Source of the DNA: an uncultured Oscillospiraceae bacterium
GTDB taxonomy: Bacteria > Bacillota > Clostridia > Oscillospirales > Acutalibacteraceae
Direction: 5' to 3'
DNA: 7,264 bases
Assembly: GCA_900552985.1 (NCBI GenBank)
Contig: USBP01000061.1
Location: 1 to 7,264, forward strand
Made by a program: the position numbers and the translations under genes. This document shows, piece after piece, positions 6,608 through 7,264 of the stretch (its first letter is position 1; the number at the start of each line of letters is the position of its first letter). Under the pieces are notes generated by a model. It was not told the origin of the DNA. It worked only from the letters and a program-made list of their open reading frames with translations, and did no database searches.

Positions 6608-6684
6608 TGGCGACCCGGAACGGGCTCGAACCGTCGACCTCTAGCGTGACAGGCTAGCGTTCTAACCAACTGAACTACCGGGCC
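6608..6684 (-). tRNA. tRNA-Asp (GTC)
   Basis: Acceptor GGCCCGG/CCGGGTC (one G-U pair), D stem GTTC/GAAC, anticodon stem CTAGC/GCTAG with loop CTGTCAC (anticodon GTC) and T stem GACGG/CCGTT with loop TTCGAGC form a complete cloverleaf. The discriminator is G, as expected for Asp, and CCA is encoded (6610-6608). It lies 11 bases downstream of tRNA-Val. Confidence 0.97.
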
Positions 6685-6695
6685 ATGTATAACTT

Positions 6696-6772
6696 TGGTG
6701 GGAACAACTGGACTCGAACCAGTGACCCCTTGCTTGTAAGGCAAGTGCTCTAACCGGCTGAGCTATGCTCCC
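6696..6772 (-). tRNA. tRNA-Val (TAC)
   Basis: Acceptor GGGAGCA/TGTTCCC, D stem GCTC/GAGC, anticodon stem CTTGC/GCAAG with loop CTTACAA (anticodon TAC) and T stem ACTGG/CCAGT with loop TTCGAGT form a complete cloverleaf. The discriminator is A, as expected for Val, and CCA is encoded (6698-6696). It is the first gene of the operon, 17 bases after the -10 box. Confidence 0.97.
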
Positions 6773-6789
6773 GGATAAGCGGCTTTGTC

Positions 6790-6818
6790 ATTATACTAAA
6801 CACCCCCTCTATTGTCAA
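6790..6818 (-). promoter_or_regulatory. Promoter of the tRNA Val-Asp-Thr operon
   Basis: On the minus strand, TTGACA (6818-6813) and TATAAT (6795-6790) are separated by exactly 17 bases, a full sigma-A consensus as expected for stable RNA genes. It begins about 20 bases after the hslO stop codon. No hairpin with a T-run separates the two units, so read-through from hslO is also possible. Confidence 0.9.
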
Positions 6819-6837
6819 TATCTTTTTCGAAATTTTT

Positions 6838-7264
6838 TTACTTTGCCAATTCGCGCAATTCCGACGGACTAAAGCGATAAATTTTGTCGCAAAATTGACA
6901 GCTCACTTCCGTCTCCTCACCCGTCGCCGCCATGTCCAGCAGCTCTTCACGGCCGCAGCTCTCCAGTGCCTGCTCCACGCGCTCACGGCTGCAATTGCAG
7001 CGGTACTCCACCGGTACGCGCATCACAGTCTCGTAGTCCAGGCCCTTGAGCACTTGGCGCACTGCCTCGTCCACTCCGTCCTCCGCCAGCGCCGTCGTCA
7101 GCTGGTCCATCACAAAGATATTCTCCTCCAGCTTCGTGATGAGCTCCTCCGGCGCGCCCGGCATCAGCTGCACGATGAAACCGCCCGCGGCCTTTATGGT
7201 CCTGTCCGTATCCACAAGCACGCCCAGTCCTACCGCAGAGGGTATCTGCTCGCTCTCCACCATG
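6838..7264 (-). CDS. hslO: Hsp33 redox-regulated chaperone, C-terminal part (cut by window edge)
   Basis: Hsp33 is a cytoplasmic holdase chaperone switched on by oxidation when its zinc is released. The visible 141 residues are the C-terminal half of a protein usually near 290. They start with the family motif SEQIPSAVGLGVLVD, continue through the helical linker region, and end with the zinc-binding redox switch: CNC at visible residues 89-91 and CQFC at 122-125, so all four cysteines are present. The Met at the very edge (7263-7261) is internal, since the missing N-terminal domain must lie beyond 7264. The stop TAA is at 6840-6838. The gene points toward the tRNA operon, which has its own promoter. 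Confidence 0.95.
   Translation of the reverse strand, partial: MVESEQIPSAVGLGVLVDTDRTIKAAGGFIVQLMPGAPEELITKLEENIFVMDQLTTALAEDGVDEAVRQVLKGLDYETVMRVPVEYRCNCSRERVEQALESCGREELLDMAATGEETEVSCQFCDKIYRFSPSELRELAK

Noticed and set aside
1..7264. A previously undescribed system, mobile element, CRISPR array or prophage piece
   Set aside because: No direct-repeat arrays, transposase or integrase genes, attachment-site duplications at the tRNA genes or phage-like proteins are visible. The genes present belong to known families.

Overview
The window looks like a chromosomal segment of a fairly GC-rich Clostridia-type Firmicute, possibly a gut lineage. Supporting signs are the T-box leader ahead of leuA, strong AGGAGG-type ribosome binding sites, sigma-A promoters, tRNA genes with encoded CCA, and MarR and MerR regulators of clostridial style. 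I cannot name the species. No phage, insertion sequence, CRISPR array or toxin-antitoxin system is visible. I did not find a convincing unknown system; most of the window is recognisable housekeeping or efflux biology with some unusual details.

Left part, minus strand (1-1229): the first 277 residues of 2-isopropylmalate synthase (leuA, cut by the left edge). Ahead of it lies a complete Leu-type T-box leader with its own promoter. The specifier codon reads CUC, so uncharged leucine tRNA should switch on leucine synthesis.

Centre, plus strand (1287-5359): a promoter overlapped by nested palindromes precedes a MarR-family regulator gene whose reading frame is broken. It is followed by two overlapping ABC exporter genes. 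The first subunit has lost the key catalytic residues of its ATP site and the second keeps them, as in heterodimeric exporters of the TM287/TM288 or BmrCD kind. The layout suggests an efflux pump whose local repressor is inactive in this copy, unless the frameshift is a sequence error.

Right-centre, plus strand (5437-6380): a MerR-family regulator driven by a promoter with a 19-bp spacer and a central dyad, the typical architecture for MerR-controlled promoters, which points to autoregulation.

Right part, minus strand (6486-7264): the C-terminal half of the redox chaperone Hsp33 (hslO, cut by the right edge). After it comes a tRNA Val-Asp-Thr operon with its own consensus promoter and an intrinsic terminator that begins at the end of the last tRNA.
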